Assembly: GCA_947259095.1 (NCBI GenBank)
Contig: CAMYLA010000067.1
Span: forward strand, 1-43,938
Direction of reading: 5' to 3'
Source: an uncultured Acidimicrobiaceae bacterium
Lineage (GTDB): Bacteria; Actinomycetota; Acidimicrobiia; Acidimicrobiales; SZUA-35
DNA length: 43,938 nt
Shown: in pieces, positions 8,927 through 17,448 of the stretch
How positions within the stretch are numbered: position 1 is the stretch's first letter
How the letters are laid out: the number at the start of each line of letters is the position of its first letter
Made by a program: the position numbers and the translations under genes
The notes under the pieces: model-generated
The model's input: the letters and a program-made list of their open reading frames with translations, nothing else
What the model was told of the DNA's origin: nothing
Databases searched by the model: none

Positions 8927-10323
8927 CGTCTGAACTCCATCTCGGCCAGGGGATCGAGGCCCACCGACAGCATCTCCTCGGGCAGATCGATGCCCAGGTA
9001 CCGCAGATCGTCGGAGAACATCGGGCGTAGCCCGGTCGGCTTGATCTCCCCCAGGAATCGGCCCCCGTCGTCCATGCCGGCCTCGTAGTCGAACTCGTAG
9101 AGCGTCGACAGGGTGATGGTCTCGCCTTCCATGCCGTTGACCTCCGAGACCTGGGTGATCCGTCTGGTCCCGTCGCGGAGCCTGCTGAGGTGGATCACGA
9201 CGTCGAGGGCCGATGCGATCTGCTCCCGGATGGCCCGGATCGGCAGCTCCAGACCGGCCATCAGCACCATCGTTTCCAACCGGGACAGGGCGTCCCGGGG
9301 GGTGTTGGCGTGCAGCGTCGAGAGCGAACCTTCGTGGCCGGTGTTCATGGCCTGCAACATGTCGAGCGCCTCGCCGCCCCGGACCTCACCAACGATGATG
9401 CGGTCGGGCCTCATCCGCAGCGAATTGCGAACCAGTTCCCGGATGCTGATCTGGCCCTGGCCCTCGACGTTGGGTGGCCTGGCTTCGAGCCGGATCACGT
9501 GGCGCTGGTGGAGCTGGAGCTCCACCGCGTCCTCGATGGTCACGATCCGCTCATCGGTCGGGATGTAGGAGGAGACGATGTTGAGCAGGGTGGTCTTCCC
9601 GGTACCGGTGCCACCGCTGATCAGGATGTTGCGCTTGCCCTGGACGCAGGCGTCGAGGAAATCGGCGCACTGCCGGTTGAAGGTGCCGAACTCGATGAGA
9701 TCCGATGTGGTGAACGCCGTCTTTGCGAACTTGCGGATGGTCAGCATCGGGCCGTCGACCGCCAGCGGCGGGATCACCGCATTGACCCGGCTGCCGTCCG
9801 GCAGCCTGGCGTCCACCATCGGCGACGACTCGTCGATTCGACGGCCGATGGCGGAAACGATCTTCTCGATGACCTGCCGAAGGTGGGGCACCGTCATGAA
9901 TCGGGCCTCGGTGAGGTAGAGCTTGCCGTTTCTCTCAACGAAGATGGCATCGTCGGCGTTGACCATGATCTCGGTGACGGTGGGATCGGCCAGCAGGGAC
10001 TCGATGGGGCCGAGGCCCATGATGTCGGCCCCGATCGACTCCACCAGTTCGTGGCGCTCGTCCGGGCTGAGCTGGTCGGCTTCGCTGGCCAGGATCTGGT
10101 CCAGTTCCTTGACCGCATAGGCCCGAAGCTGGTCCTCGCCGAGATTGGGGTCGAACAGCCTGGCTCCCAGCCGTTCGAACAGCGCCTCCTGGGCCTTGAC
10201 CCGAAGCTTGTGAAGCGGGTCGTCGTGGCGTGGCGAGGTGTCCTCGGATGGCTCGAGGTTGATCGGTTTCTCGGCGTCGGGGTTTCGCCCCGAGGTTCGG
10301 AGGAGGTCGGCGATGTTCATCAA
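8923..10323 (-). CDS. cpaF: Tad pilus assembly ATPase CpaF/TadA
   Basis: The 466-residue product is a secretion-superfamily hexameric ATPase powering Flp pilus assembly. It shows an N-terminal helical region, the ALL-type segment G-P-I-E-S-L-L-A-D-P-T-V-T-E-I-M, the Walker A loop SGGTGTGKTTLL (about residues 230-241), the Asp box RIVTIEDAVELQL, the Walker B region IIVGEVRGGEALDML and the His-box MNTGHEGSLSTLHANT. All catalytic motifs look intact. It overlaps cpaE/tadZ upstream and the vWA-TadB gene downstream by four nt each, so these subunits are translationally coupled. Confidence is high because the motif order matches CpaF. Confidence 0.96.
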   Translation of the reverse strand: MMNIADLLRTSGRNPDAEKPINLEPSEDTSPRHDDPLHKLRVKAQEALFERLGARLFDPNLGEDQLRAYAVKELDQILASEADQLSPDERHELVESIGADIMGLGPIESLLADPTVTEIMVNADDAIFVERNGKLYLTEARFMTVPHLRQVIEKIVSAIGRRIDESSPMVDARLPDGSRVNAVIPPLAVDGPMLTIRKFAKTAFTTSDLIEFGTFNRQCADFLDACVQGKRNILISGGTGTGKTTLLNIVSSYIPTDERIVTIEDAVELQLHQRHVIRLEARPPNVEGQGQISIRELVRNSLRMRPDRIIVGEVRGGEALDMLQAMNTGHEGSLSTLHANTPRDALSRLETMVLMAGLELPIRAIREQIASALDVVIHLSRLRDGTRRITQVSEVNGMEGETITLSTLYEFDYEAGMDDGGRFLGEIKPTGLRPMFSDDLRYLGIDLPEEMLSVGLDPLAEMEFRR

Positions 10324-11501
10324 CGATCCTTTCGCAGGGCCCGCAGCAGTGAGCGCGAACCCCGGTCTTCGCTCGGGGCGAAATAGGCGGCGATTTCTTC
10401 GAACTTCCTGGCCACGTTCCCGGCATCCTTTTCGATGGCCGGCGTGCCCTCGTTTGTCGACACCGGGATCATCCGGGTGCTGGGGATCTGGAACTTGACC
10501 TCCATGCCGATGGTCTCCTCGACGTCCTTCACCGACAGGCCGACCTTGGCGTTCGATCGGTTGAGGACCAGGATCCGACGTTGCGAGGTGTAGCCGACCT
10601 GGTCCAGGATTTCGATCTGGCGACGGACCGAGGTGATGGCGGGGACGTCGGTGGTGGTGACCATCAGCAGATCGGTCGAGAGGTCCATGGCGGCCAGCGC
10701 GGCGGCGTCGATGCCACCGCCGGTGTCGATGACCACGAACGGGAACTCCTCGGTCAGTGCCGCCACGGTCTGCTTGAGCTCGTCGCCGTCGATCTCATCC
10801 ACCGCCACCAGATCGTCCGGCGGTGGCAGCAGCGCCAGCCCGGACGGGTGGCTGGTGAGGAATACCTTGAGCGCACTGCGCTCGTGGGTGGCCGACTTGA
10901 TGGCGTTGAGCAACGAGTGCTCCGGTTTCAGGCCGAGCGCGGCAGCGCAGTCACCGAACTGCAGGTCCAGATCGAGCAGCATCACCTGTTTCGGCATCCG
11001 GTGGGCCAGGCCGACCGACAGATTGGTCGCGATGGTGGTCTTGCCAGATCCCCCCTTGGGACTGACCACGGTGATGATCCGTCGTCGCAACCCGGCCCCG
11101 GGATCGGCCGCCCGCCCGTGACGGTCCCGGGCCAGTTCCAGGACGGTGTCGACGCTGTCCAGGAACCCTTCGTCGGCCGGCTTTTCCACCAGCACATCCC
11201 GGGCCCCGAGCCTCATCAGCTCGACGGTGTCTTCGACGTCGGCCACCGTGACCAGGACCACAGAGGTGGTCGATCGGTATCGTCGATCCACATCGGCCAC
11301 CACGCCCCGGGCGATGTCGGCCGGGAGGTCGCTGCCGAGGATCAGGAGTTCGGGGTTGGCGCCGCAGGCGTCCATCGCCACCTCGGCCGGGTCCCGCCAC
11401 TGATCGGACCAGACCCGCCGTAGTGCCACCGATTTGCCATAGTGGGACGCCAGTGCGCTCTCCAGCGAGACGTTGGCCGTCAGCAGGGTGACGCCGCTCA
11501 C
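10320..11501 (-). CDS. cpaE: Pilus assembly localisation ATPase CpaE/TadZ (MinD-like)
   Basis: This 393-residue protein has a receiver-like N-terminal domain (about residues 1-125), typical of TadZ/CpaE, followed by a ParA/MinD ATPase domain. The deviant Walker A motif PKGGSGKTT is near residue 150, and LLDLDLQFGD and VIDTGGGID match the switch regions. CpaE/TadZ marks the assembly site of Tad pili at the membrane. The gene overlaps cpaB upstream (11498-11501) and cpaF downstream (10320-10323). The receiver-like domain lacks an obvious phosphorylation-type acidic pocket, as is common in this family. Confidence 0.92.
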   Translation of the reverse strand: MSGVTLLTANVSLESALASHYGKSVALRRVWSDQWRDPAEVAMDACGANPELLILGSDLPADIARGVVADVDRRYRSTTSVVLVTVADVEDTVELMRLGARDVLVEKPADEGFLDSVDTVLELARDRHGRAADPGAGLRRRIITVVSPKGGSGKTTIATNLSVGLAHRMPKQVMLLDLDLQFGDCAAALGLKPEHSLLNAIKSATHERSALKVFLTSHPSGLALLPPPDDLVAVDEIDGDELKQTVAALTEEFPFVVIDTGGGIDAAALAAMDLSTDLLMVTTTDVPAITSVRRQIEILDQVGYTSQRRILVLNRSNAKVGLSVKDVEETIGMEVKFQIPSTRMIPVSTNEGTPAIEKDAGNVARKFEEIAAYFAPSEDRGSRSLLRALRKDR

Positions 11502-12331
11502 AGTACGTCCTTCAGGTCACCGTAGACATTGCCCCGGGTGATGACATCGTCTTCGTCCTCGGGCACGGTGTCACGTTCGACGGCCAGCCAGATCGAGCCG
11601 TACTCGGCGGTGAAGACCAGCCGCTCGGCATCGGCGGGTTCGACCGCCAGCGTGACCAGTACCGCGTCCTCCGGTGCGGTGTCGAGCCTGCTGAACTCCT
11701 CGTCGTCTTCTGAGAAGGAGCGGTCACGGACTTCCTGCACCGCGGTGACGATGGCCTTGCGGAGCAGCAGGTCGGTGGAGTTCGGGGTCTTGCTGTCGAT
11801 CGCCGATGCGACGGTCTCCGGCAGCGGCACCTCCTCGCCGTCCACCTCGACCACCGCTGCGGTCAGGTCGAACGGTTCGAACGACGCCAGCACTGCAACG
11901 GTCTGACCCGGCTCCAGCAGCCCGCCAACGGCCCGCTGGGGATCGAGGGCAAGGGTGACTTCGATCATGTCCTCGGGAATCTGGACGCCGGCCTCCCGAT
12001 CGGCGAACTCGGAAACGTCGATGAAGCGAGCTTCGATCAGCTGCTCACCGGGTTGGAGATCGACTGCCGCCACCCGTCCCACCAGGCTGGGCAGGTTCTG
12101 GACCGCTCCGGTGGCCTGCACCTTGGCCGGCACCTCCTCGACGACGACGAAGGCTTCGACGTCCTGGCCTGGCGTGCCGCCGGAAATCCGGTCGGTGACC
12201 ACGTAGACCTCGACCAGCTCCTCCCCTTCGAGCGCCCTGGCCTCGGCGTTGGTGACGAAGGCCACCAAGGCAAAGGTTCCGACTGCGGCCAGCGCGACTG
12301 CTGCCACGAGACCGAAGATTTTCCTGTTCAT
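11498..12331 (-). CDS. cpaB: Flp pilus assembly protein CpaB/RcpC, SAF domain
   Basis: The 277-residue protein begins M-N-R-K-I-F at 12331, preceded by AGGAGGG seven nt upstream; an in-frame upstream ATG at 12427 would overlap the tadG-like gene and lacks such a site. A single N-terminal membrane anchor (about residues 5-25) is followed by an extracellular SAF-type domain (V-V-T-D-R-I-S-G-G-T-P and L-Q-P-G-E-Q-L) and an acidic C-terminal region. In diderms CpaB/RcpC works with the secretin. No secretin is encoded here, as expected for a monoderm. It is flanked by tadG-like and cpaE genes in one operon. Confidence 0.85.
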   Translation of the reverse strand: MNRKIFGLVAAVALAAVGTFALVAFVTNAEARALEGEELVEVYVVTDRISGGTPGQDVEAFVVVEEVPAKVQATGAVQNLPSLVGRVAAVDLQPGEQLIEARFIDVSEFADREAGVQIPEDMIEVTLALDPQRAVGGLLEPGQTVAVLASFEPFDLTAAVVEVDGEEVPLPETVASAIDSKTPNSTDLLLRKAIVTAVQEVRDRSFSEDDEEFSRLDTAPEDAVLVTLAVEPADAERLVFTAEYGSIWLAVERDTVPEDEDDVITRGNVYGDLKDVL

Positions 12332-12353
12332 GCTGTTTCCCTCCTGATGGTTC

Positions 12354-13388
12354 TCACGGAGCACACGCCCCGAAAGCATTGGGATCGACGCCACAGAGGG
12401 CGATGACTTTGTTTCCGGCCGCACCACCGCCGCCTCCGCAGCAGGTCCCGGTGATGAGTCCTGGCTCGACCAGCAGCTCGAAGTAACGGGCCTGTTCGGG
12501 GCCGTTGACCTTGAAGTCGATCAGGCGAACCCTGACCACGCCCGTGAGGTGCATCCGGGCGTTGGCCCCCGGGTTCTCGATGAAGTTGAAGACCGGCAGC
12601 GTGAAGTGGATGCCGCTGTTGCGGAGGCCGTTCAGGTCGTTCTTGAGGCCGGCCAGGGCCCCGGTGTCGCCCTCGTAGCAGTGGGCTTCGGCGGCGCAGG
12701 AGGCGACGGCATGGTTTGCGAACACGACCTCGCCGGGGTAGCCGTTTGCCACCCAGTCCTTGGTGTCGGCGTTGGAGTTGGCGCCACCGTCGAAGTCGAC
12801 GGTGCCCCAGTTGCCGGGGATCGAACCGCCGCCGCAGTCGTCTGGCTGGTCCTTGCTGTAGTCGACCCGGATCAGGGTTGCCGTCGCCGGCGGGTTGTCG
12901 ACCACGTTCTGCAGTGCGGCCGAGCCGTCGATGCACAACCCGATCGGTCGCAGCCCGGTCACCGCGGCCGGCGGTCCCCACACCGCGGTGGAGACCGAAT
13001 CGACCGGATAGTCGCCGAGACCGAGAACCGGAGCGAACCAGGTCTGCACGTTGTGGGATCCGGTGACGGTTACCCGTCCGTGGTCCGCGTTGTATTGGAA
13101 CGGTGTGCAGGAGGTGAGGTTGGCCGCACCTTCGTTGTTGCTGAGGTAGGTGCCGGCCGTTCCGGCGCAGCCGTCGTTGCCGTTCACGTAGTCCTGGGCT
13201 GCGGCCAGTGCCCCGGCGTCGGTGGCGGGAATCAGTGCCCGCCTTGTTCGCCAGCCGTTCCCGAGATCCACCACGAGTGACGCCATCCCCAGCATGACCA
13301 CCAGCGAGATGGCAACGAACACGATCGACACCCCTCGCTCGTCTCGGCGAAATCGTTCCAGCAGTCGGCGCGCCGCTCCCACGATCAC
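12354..13388 (-). CDS. TadG-like pilus assembly protein with Tad domain
   Basis: The 344-residue protein opens with a basic stretch, then a single pilin-like membrane segment (R-G-V-S-I-V-F-V-A-I-S-L-V-V-M-L-G-M, about residues 19-40) and the motif DLGNGWRTRRALIPATDAGALAAA. The latter is typical of the TadE/G-like putative Flp-assembly domain. The remaining about 280 residues are predicted to be outside the membrane and contain many cysteines, including a CCGGGGG run near the C-terminus, suggesting disulfides. It overlaps tadE by four nt (13385-13388). Such proteins are regarded as minor pilins or assembly factors; the exact role is inferred. Confidence 0.82.
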   Translation of the reverse strand: MIVGAARRLLERFRRDERGVSIVFVAISLVVMLGMASLVVDLGNGWRTRRALIPATDAGALAAAQDYVNGNDGCAGTAGTYLSNNEGAANLTSCTPFQYNADHGRVTVTGSHNVQTWFAPVLGLGDYPVDSVSTAVWGPPAAVTGLRPIGLCIDGSAALQNVVDNPPATATLIRVDYSKDQPDDCGGGSIPGNWGTVDFDGGANSNADTKDWVANGYPGEVVFANHAVASCAAEAHCYEGDTGALAGLKNDLNGLRNSGIHFTLPVFNFIENPGANARMHLTGVVRVRLIDFKVNGPEQARYFELLVEPGLITGTCCGGGGGAAGNKVIALCGVDPNAFGACAP

Positions 13389-13864
13389 GCCTCGCAGCGG
13401 AAGACCGCTTGGCCGGTCAGGTTGACCGCCGGCAGTGGGAGGAGGGGAATGCGGAGGGCGTGTTGCGTGGTGACGGTAACCGTCACCGGGTCTCCTTCAC
13501 GGCCGGCGCAGCCACCGGGGGCGATGGTGACGTTTGCCGGATTCTGCAGCGGGATGCCGGCCAGCGTGGCGTTGACCCGGTTGGTGATGTCGCCCTGGGT
13601 CGAATTCGAGATCGAGGCCAGCCGGGCCCCTTCCCTGGCTGCCGCCTCGACGGCCTGTGCCCGGTTGAAGGCGATGCCGAACTCGATGATCCCGAACACG
13701 ATCAGGATCAGGATCGGGAGCACAAGGGCGAATTCGGCCAGGCCAGCCCCGGTCTCGTCTTGGACCAGTCGGTTGCCGTTCCCTTTGCCCGACCGGTGGG
13801 TGGGCTCAACCTGAGGGGTTGGAACTCGCCGCCGGGCGTCTGGGATGGAGTGGCTTCGTTTCAC
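13385..13864 (-). CDS. tadE: TadE-like minor pilin
   Basis: The 159-residue protein has a basic N-terminal leader of about 40 residues. A TadE-type pseudopilin segment G-A-G-L-A-E-F-A-L-V-L-P followed by a hydrophobic helix and A-V-E-A-A-A-R-E-G-A-R follows. The G-A-G-L-A-E-F context matches class IVb prepilin cleavage after G, seen also in the two Flp pilins. The start codon is GTG (13862-13864) with AAAGGG about six nt upstream. Two cysteines in the C-terminal half may form a disulfide. A 124-nt, comparatively AT-rich gap separates it from the second flp gene and could hold an internal promoter. It is translationally coupled to the tadG-like gene. Confidence 0.85.
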   Translation of the reverse strand: MKRSHSIPDARRRVPTPQVEPTHRSGKGNGNRLVQDETGAGLAEFALVLPILILIVFGIIEFGIAFNRAQAVEAAAREGARLASISNSTQGDITNRVNATLAGIPLQNPANVTIAPGGCAGREGDPVTVTVTTQHALRIPLLPLPAVNLTGQAVFRCEA

Positions 13865-13988
13865 AACGTCCCTTTCCTGTAAGTGGTGATCCGGAATTCG
13901 GCGTAACGCTTCTTCCGGCTACCCGAATCGTAAATTGCCAAGGAGTTCCGATCCTGAGTGGATTCCTTTGGCCAATGGTTCTGAAGGC

Positions 13989-14201
13989 CTATAGGAGTCC
14001 TGCGACCTGGTTATAGATATTCGATAGGGGCGGTGCCAGTGCGGTCAGGGCGCCAATGCAAGCCAATGCGACCAGGAGCAACAGCAATGCATACTCCGCC
14101 AATCCGGCTCCGTATTCGTGCCGATCGGGTCGGCGAGACGGGCAGGCCGTTTCGTTCGGCCAGCAGGTGGTCTCCCGTGATTCACGGTCTTCTTGGTCCA
14201 T
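13989..14201 (-). CDS. flp: Flp-family pilin, second copy
   Basis: The start at 14201 is chosen because AAGGAG lies eight nt upstream; the longer frame from 14456 would translate a hairpin-rich intergenic region and is rejected. The 70-residue prepilin has a 31-residue hydrophilic leader with two cysteines, then the Flp processing and helix motif G/AGLAEYALLL, and ends N-I-Y-N-Q-V-A-G-L-L. Cleavage after the glycine would give a mature pilin of about 39 residues. It closely resembles the upstream Flp in the helix and C-terminus but its leader is ten residues longer and unrelated. It may be a minor or alternative major pilin. Confidence 0.87.
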   Translation of the reverse strand: MDQEDRESRETTCWPNETACPSRRPDRHEYGAGLAEYALLLLLVALACIGALTALAPPLSNIYNQVAGLL

Positions 14202-14366
14202 TGCTCGATCTCCTTGTTCCGGTGGCCTTGCCGGCCACCGCTCAGCTGCTCGTTCTCGGGTCGTGGCGGTCGCCGACACCCGCTGGGAAGGTGGTGGGCC
14301 CGGCCTCGTCGCCAAGACCGGGCCTACTCCTGTGATCCTGTTGTGTCGGCTCCTCGAAGAAGACAC

Positions 14367-14380
14367 GGGCCGAAAGGCCC
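14367..14380 (-). terminator. Small hairpin between the two flp genes
   Basis: On the minus strand a GGGCC-TTTC-GGCCC hairpin is followed by GTGTCTTCTTC. It is short and the tail is only moderately U-rich, so it may be a weak attenuator or an RNA-stabilising hairpin. Confidence 0.3.
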
Positions 14381-14410
14381 AGGTTTCAGGCATTCTGGCC
14401 CGGTCGGTTC

Positions 14411-14437
14411 GGCCCGGGCGACGACATCGCCCGGGCC
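14411..14437 (-). terminator. Strong hairpin just after the first flp gene
   Basis: A perfect 10-bp stem (GGCCCGGGCG / CGCCCGGGCC) with a 7-nt loop begins 21 nt past the stop of the first flp gene. There is no U-run, so it is better viewed as a partial terminator or 3'-end stabiliser. Either would allow more pilin mRNA than mRNA for downstream assembly genes. Confidence 0.5.
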
Positions 14438-14458
14438 GGCCGGCCGGTTGCATCACCC

Positions 14459-14641
14459 TTAGAGGGCGCCGGCGACCTGGTTGTACACATTCTGGATCGC
14501 ACCGCTGAGTGCGCCGAGGGCGCCAAGGCAGGCGACGGCGATCAGGAACAGCAGCAGGGCGTACTCGGCCAGGCCGGCCCCTCGCTCGTTGTCCTCGGTC
14601 TTGGTCGTCAACCAGGCCTGGATGATGGAAAGCTTCGTCAT
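14459..14641 (-). CDS. flp: Flp-family pilin, first copy (operon head)
   Basis: This 60-residue prepilin has a 21-residue leader ending E-R-G, the class IVb processing motif G/AGLAEYALLL with the Glu-Tyr pair diagnostic of Flp, a hydrophobic helix, and the C-terminus N-V-Y-N-Q-V-A-G-A-L. AAGGAG lies ten nt before the ATG. Processing would need a TadV/CpaA prepilin peptidase, which is not encoded in this window. As the first gene, followed by a hairpin, it is the likely major pilin. Length and motif are standard for Flp. Confidence 0.92.
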   Translation of the reverse strand: MTKLSIIQAWLTTKTEDNERGAGLAEYALLLFLIAVACLGALGALSGAIQNVYNQVAGAL

Positions 14642-14835
14642 GTCATTGGCTCCTTGTTTTGCATTTACTCTTCGGACTTGCCTTCATTATCGTGACCTAC
14701 GCCGCGAGGGTGGCTCGTGCCCCAAATGGGGTATATGGCCAGCCCAATTGCATTTCTGCCCAATGACCTGTCGTCGCCTGTCCAATATCTTTGTGACCAG
14801 ACGACATCGACCGATCTTGCATTCGGTCCGGTGGA
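14642..14835. promoter_or_regulatory. Divergent control region between flp and the sensor kinase
   Basis: This 194-bp region is clearly more AT-rich than its surroundings. It holds a possible minus-strand -10 box GATAAT (plus-strand 14686-14691) for the pilus operon and a perfect inverted repeat CCCC-AAAT-GGGG at 14720-14731 with TATATGGCC next to it. The palindrome sits where a two-component regulator could act on both directions. No strong -35 box was recognised. Confidence 0.4.
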
Positions 14836-16155
14836 ATGAAAAATGGCAAAGGAGGAACGTTGGAACAGAACGGCGGAGCCGCCTCACAGGTCATGCCACC
14901 GGCTCGACACCAGGGGGTGGGACCGGTCGGCGTGGCTGACGGCGCACCGCCGATCGGTCGGGCCTTTGTCGCCTTCACCGGGGCCATCCTCACCGTCTTC
15001 TCGGTGGCGGTGATCGAGCCGGAGCTGGGTGCCACATTCGGGGGCTCGGCCCTACCGGACCGGCTGGGGGTCGTCGGAACAACCGTCTTCGCCGTGGCCG
15101 GACTCCTCTCCGGGTATCGGGCCTGGGTCACCCGGTCCCGCTACCTGGTTCCCATTTCCGTCGTGCTGCTGGGGGCCGGGGCCCTGTGGTCGTGGCTCAC
15201 CTTCACCGCCGACTTCGGGGCCGGTTCAGGCGCCGCGACCCTTGTGGTCGCCGCCTCGGCGGTGCTGGCGGTGCTGCTGCTCGCCGAGGGTTTCTGGCGG
15301 ACCCACTTCCTGGGGCTCTTCTGCGGCCTCGGCGCGCTCGGCCTCTCGCTCGCAGCCACCCTGATCCGGCTCGATACGACCTCGCGGGAGTCGGTCTCCC
15401 TGGCGCTGCTGGTCTCGGTCGCAGGCATGACCTGTCTCTACGGGATCCTGGTCGAGATCGACGTCGCCGAGCATCGGACAAGACATCAGCTCCTCGCCTC
15501 CAAAGGGCAGATCGATTCCGAGATGGCCAGAACCGAAGAGCTGCTCCATGATCTCCGGAGCGGCCTGCTGGCCATCGAGTCGGCCATCGGTGCCATCGGC
15601 TCTGATCTTGCGGTGCCGCTTCGGACCGAGGCGGCCCGGCTCCGCCGACTCGCCGCCCCGGCCGAGGCCCCGAGGATCGATCGATTCGACCTGGTGCCCG
15701 ACGTCCGGGACCTGGTGCTGACCAGACGGCTGGCTGGCACGGCCATCGAGCTGCAGGCCCCGGCGACGGCCCTGGTCATGGCCGACAGGTCCGATGTGTT
15801 GTCCATCATCGAGAATCTGCTGTCAAACGCCGAGCGCCACGGCGCACCGCCCATCGTGGTCGAGATCGTGGTTGACCATCGCCAGGGTGTCGATGAGCTG
15901 GAAGTGTCGGTCTCGGACGCCGGGCGGGGTATCGACCGGCTGGGCGTCGCCAGGATGTTCGAGCGGGGGGTGAGTACCAATCCGGACGGTCACGGCCTCG
16001 GCCTCGACAGGGCCCGCCGGTTGGCCGGGAGCAATCGGGGCTCACTGGCGGTCAAGCCGAGTGCCGAGGGCGGCGCCCGGTTCATACTTCGGTTGCCGAT
16101 CGACGAGCGGCGGCCGGCCGGCGACTTCAGTCCCGAATGGCAGTTGGCGTCGTGA
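14836..16155 (+). CDS. Membrane-bound sensor histidine kinase
   Basis: Up to 439 residues. Six or so membrane segments occupy about residues 35-210, with no large extracellular sensor. A cytoplasmic linker leads to the phospho-acceptor motif LLHDLRSGLLAIE (H238 counted from the ATG at 14836). The ATPase domain has the N box IIENLLSNAERH, the G1 box SDAGRGI and the G2 box GHGLGL. A TTG at 14860 preceded by AAAGGAGG with four nt spacing is an attractive alternative start, because the ATG at 14836 has only GGTGGA before it; the difference is eight residues. The gene overlaps its response regulator and is divergent from the Tad operon, suggesting pilus control (inferred). Confidence 0.88.
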   Translation: MKNGKGGTLEQNGGAASQVMPPARHQGVGPVGVADGAPPIGRAFVAFTGAILTVFSVAVIEPELGATFGGSALPDRLGVVGTTVFAVAGLLSGYRAWVTRSRYLVPISVVLLGAGALWSWLTFTADFGAGSGAATLVVAASAVLAVLLLAEGFWRTHFLGLFCGLGALGLSLAATLIRLDTTSRESVSLALLVSVAGMTCLYGILVEIDVAEHRTRHQLLASKGQIDSEMARTEELLHDLRSGLLAIESAIGAIGSDLAVPLRTEAARLRRLAAPAEAPRIDRFDLVPDVRDLVLTRRLAGTAIELQAPATALVMADRSDVLSIIENLLSNAERHGAPPIVVEIVVDHRQGVDELEVSVSDAGRGIDRLGVARMFERGVSTNPDGHGLGLDRARRLAGSNRGSLAVKPSAEGGARFILRLPIDERRPAGDFSPEWQLAS

Positions 16156-16808
16156 GCCTCGTCGTGCTGGTCGACGACCACCCGCTCCTGGCCACGGCGT
16201 TCCGCCTTCAGCTGCAAGCCGCGGGCCACGACGTCGAGCTTGTTGACCCGGGGTCGAGGGACCATCTCATCGATGATGTTGTGGCCCACCGGGCGGATCT
16301 GGTCGTGCTCGACCTCGGGCTGCCATTCGATGGCGGCGGTCTGTCCCTGGTGGAACCGCTGGTCGGTGCCGGGGTCCGGGTTGCGATACTGACCGGTGAG
16401 TCGGATCGCTCGCTGTGGGCCCGATGTTCGGCCGCCGGCGCCGAGGTGATCCTCGGCAAGGACGAGCCGCTCGACACCCTCATCGAGGCCATTGGCCGGC
16501 TGCTCCATGGGCTACCGGTCAGGCCGCACCAGCGGGCCGAGCTGGCCGAGCTGTACCGGGTCTACCGGGCCGAACGAGAACGGCGGCGAGCCGGGTTCGA
16601 GGACCTGTCGAAACGGGAGCGCCAGATTCTGGCCGGCCTTGTTGCCGGCCGAGGACCGAACCAGCTCGCTGAATGCGACTTCGTGTCGGTCCAGACCATC
16701 CGGACCCAGATCAAGAGCGTGCTTCGCAAGCTCGATGTGAACTCTCAGCTCGAGGCGGTTGCCCGGGCCACGGCCTGCGGTTGGCGGGCCGACGACAACG
16801 ACGTCTGA
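16137..16808 (+). CDS. LuxR/NarL-family response regulator
   Basis: The 223-residue protein has a receiver domain with the acidic pair in L-V-D-D-H-P, the phospho-acceptor aspartate in VVLDLGLP (about residue 60) and the lysine in I-L-G-K-D-E. A linker leads to a GerE/LuxR helix-turn-helix (about residues 158-215: LSKRERQIL, S-V-Q-T-I-R-T-Q-I-K). It partners the kinase at 14836. The ATG at 16137 overlaps the kinase gene by 19 nt; a GTG at 16152 overlapping the kinase stop as GTGA is an equally plausible coupled start. Its targets are not shown by the sequence, but the adjacent divergent pilus promoter is the natural candidate. Confidence 0.9.
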   Translation: MAVGVVSLVVLVDDHPLLATAFRLQLQAAGHDVELVDPGSRDHLIDDVVAHRADLVVLDLGLPFDGGGLSLVEPLVGAGVRVAILTGESDRSLWARCSAAGAEVILGKDEPLDTLIEAIGRLLHGLPVRPHQRAELAELYRVYRAERERRRAGFEDLSKRERQILAGLVAGRGPNQLAECDFVSVQTIRTQIKSVLRKLDVNSQLEAVARATACGWRADDNDV

Positions 16809-16885
16809 TCAGGCCGGTCGCGGGCGCCAGCGGCCCGACTGGCCGGGCCGGTGTCACACCGGTACCCTCGGCATTTGAGGTGGTC

Positions 16886-17398
16886 ATGGGTCCGGAATTG
16901 CTGCAAATCGGTGTCGACGTCTCGGCGATCGCGGTGATCATCGGCGGGTTCATGCTGCTATTGATTGGCCGCTCCAGTTGGTTGGGGCACTCGTTCCGTA
17001 CCACCATCCGTCCCGCGCTGGATCTGGTCCGCCGCCGCTCGCCGATGTCCCGCTCGGAACTTGCCGATGGGACGATCCTGGCCGCGACCGCCTTGGCGGC
17101 GATGGGCGCCGTCTTCGACCGCCAGTTCTTCGCCGCCATGCTGGCGGTGTTGCTGTGGCTCTCGCGGCCTTCGGTGGTCCGACTGACCGCCGAGGAGCAC
17201 CATCTCTTGGCCAAGATCAGCTTCTTTTCAATCGACCTGATGATCGGGGTCTACGTGCCGATCGTCATCGCCCAGGTGCTCCTGTTGAACTGGTTTCTGG
17301 CCGCCAGTCTCTTCTCGGTGATCGTCGCGCTGTCCTGGCCCGAGGGTGGCGGGGCGATCCCCGGTCGCCGCTGGCAGATGGCCCCCGTCGACCACTAA
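16886..17398 (+). CDS. Small integral membrane protein of unknown function
   Basis: The start at 16886 is supported by GAGG five nt upstream; the longer frame from 16673 overlaps the regulator gene and reads as its shadow. The 170-residue product has four hydrophobic stretches (about residues 8-30, 64-78, 83-95, 117-152) separated by short basic loops such as L-V-R-R-R-S-P. No known family was recognised. Its position directly behind the two-component genes suggests a link to that signalling pair or to pilus biogenesis, but nothing in the sequence proves it. Confidence 0.65.
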   Translation: MGPELLQIGVDVSAIAVIIGGFMLLLIGRSSWLGHSFRTTIRPALDLVRRRSPMSRSELADGTILAATALAAMGAVFDRQFFAAMLAVLLWLSRPSVVRLTAEEHHLLAKISFFSIDLMIGVYVPIVIAQVLLLNWFLAASLFSVIVALSWPEGGGAIPGRRWQMAPVDH

Positions 17399-17420
17399 AT
17401 GCCGGAGAGTTGAACCCAGG

Positions 17421-17448
17421 CCGGAACCGCCGCTCCGGCGGTGGCCGG
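17421..17448. terminator. Hairpin between convergent genes
   Basis: A perfect ACCGCCG-CTC-CGGCGGT stem-loop (17426-17442) is extended by flanking CCGG arms. It lies exactly between the stops of the membrane protein gene (+) and benzoate-CoA ligase (-), a typical site for a shared terminator. No U-run is present on either side. Confidence 0.5.

Noticed and set aside
14202..14456. N-terminal extension of the second Flp pilin
   Set aside because: It would translate two hairpins and an Arg/Pro-rich stretch, while a good ribosome-binding site precedes the ATG at 14201.
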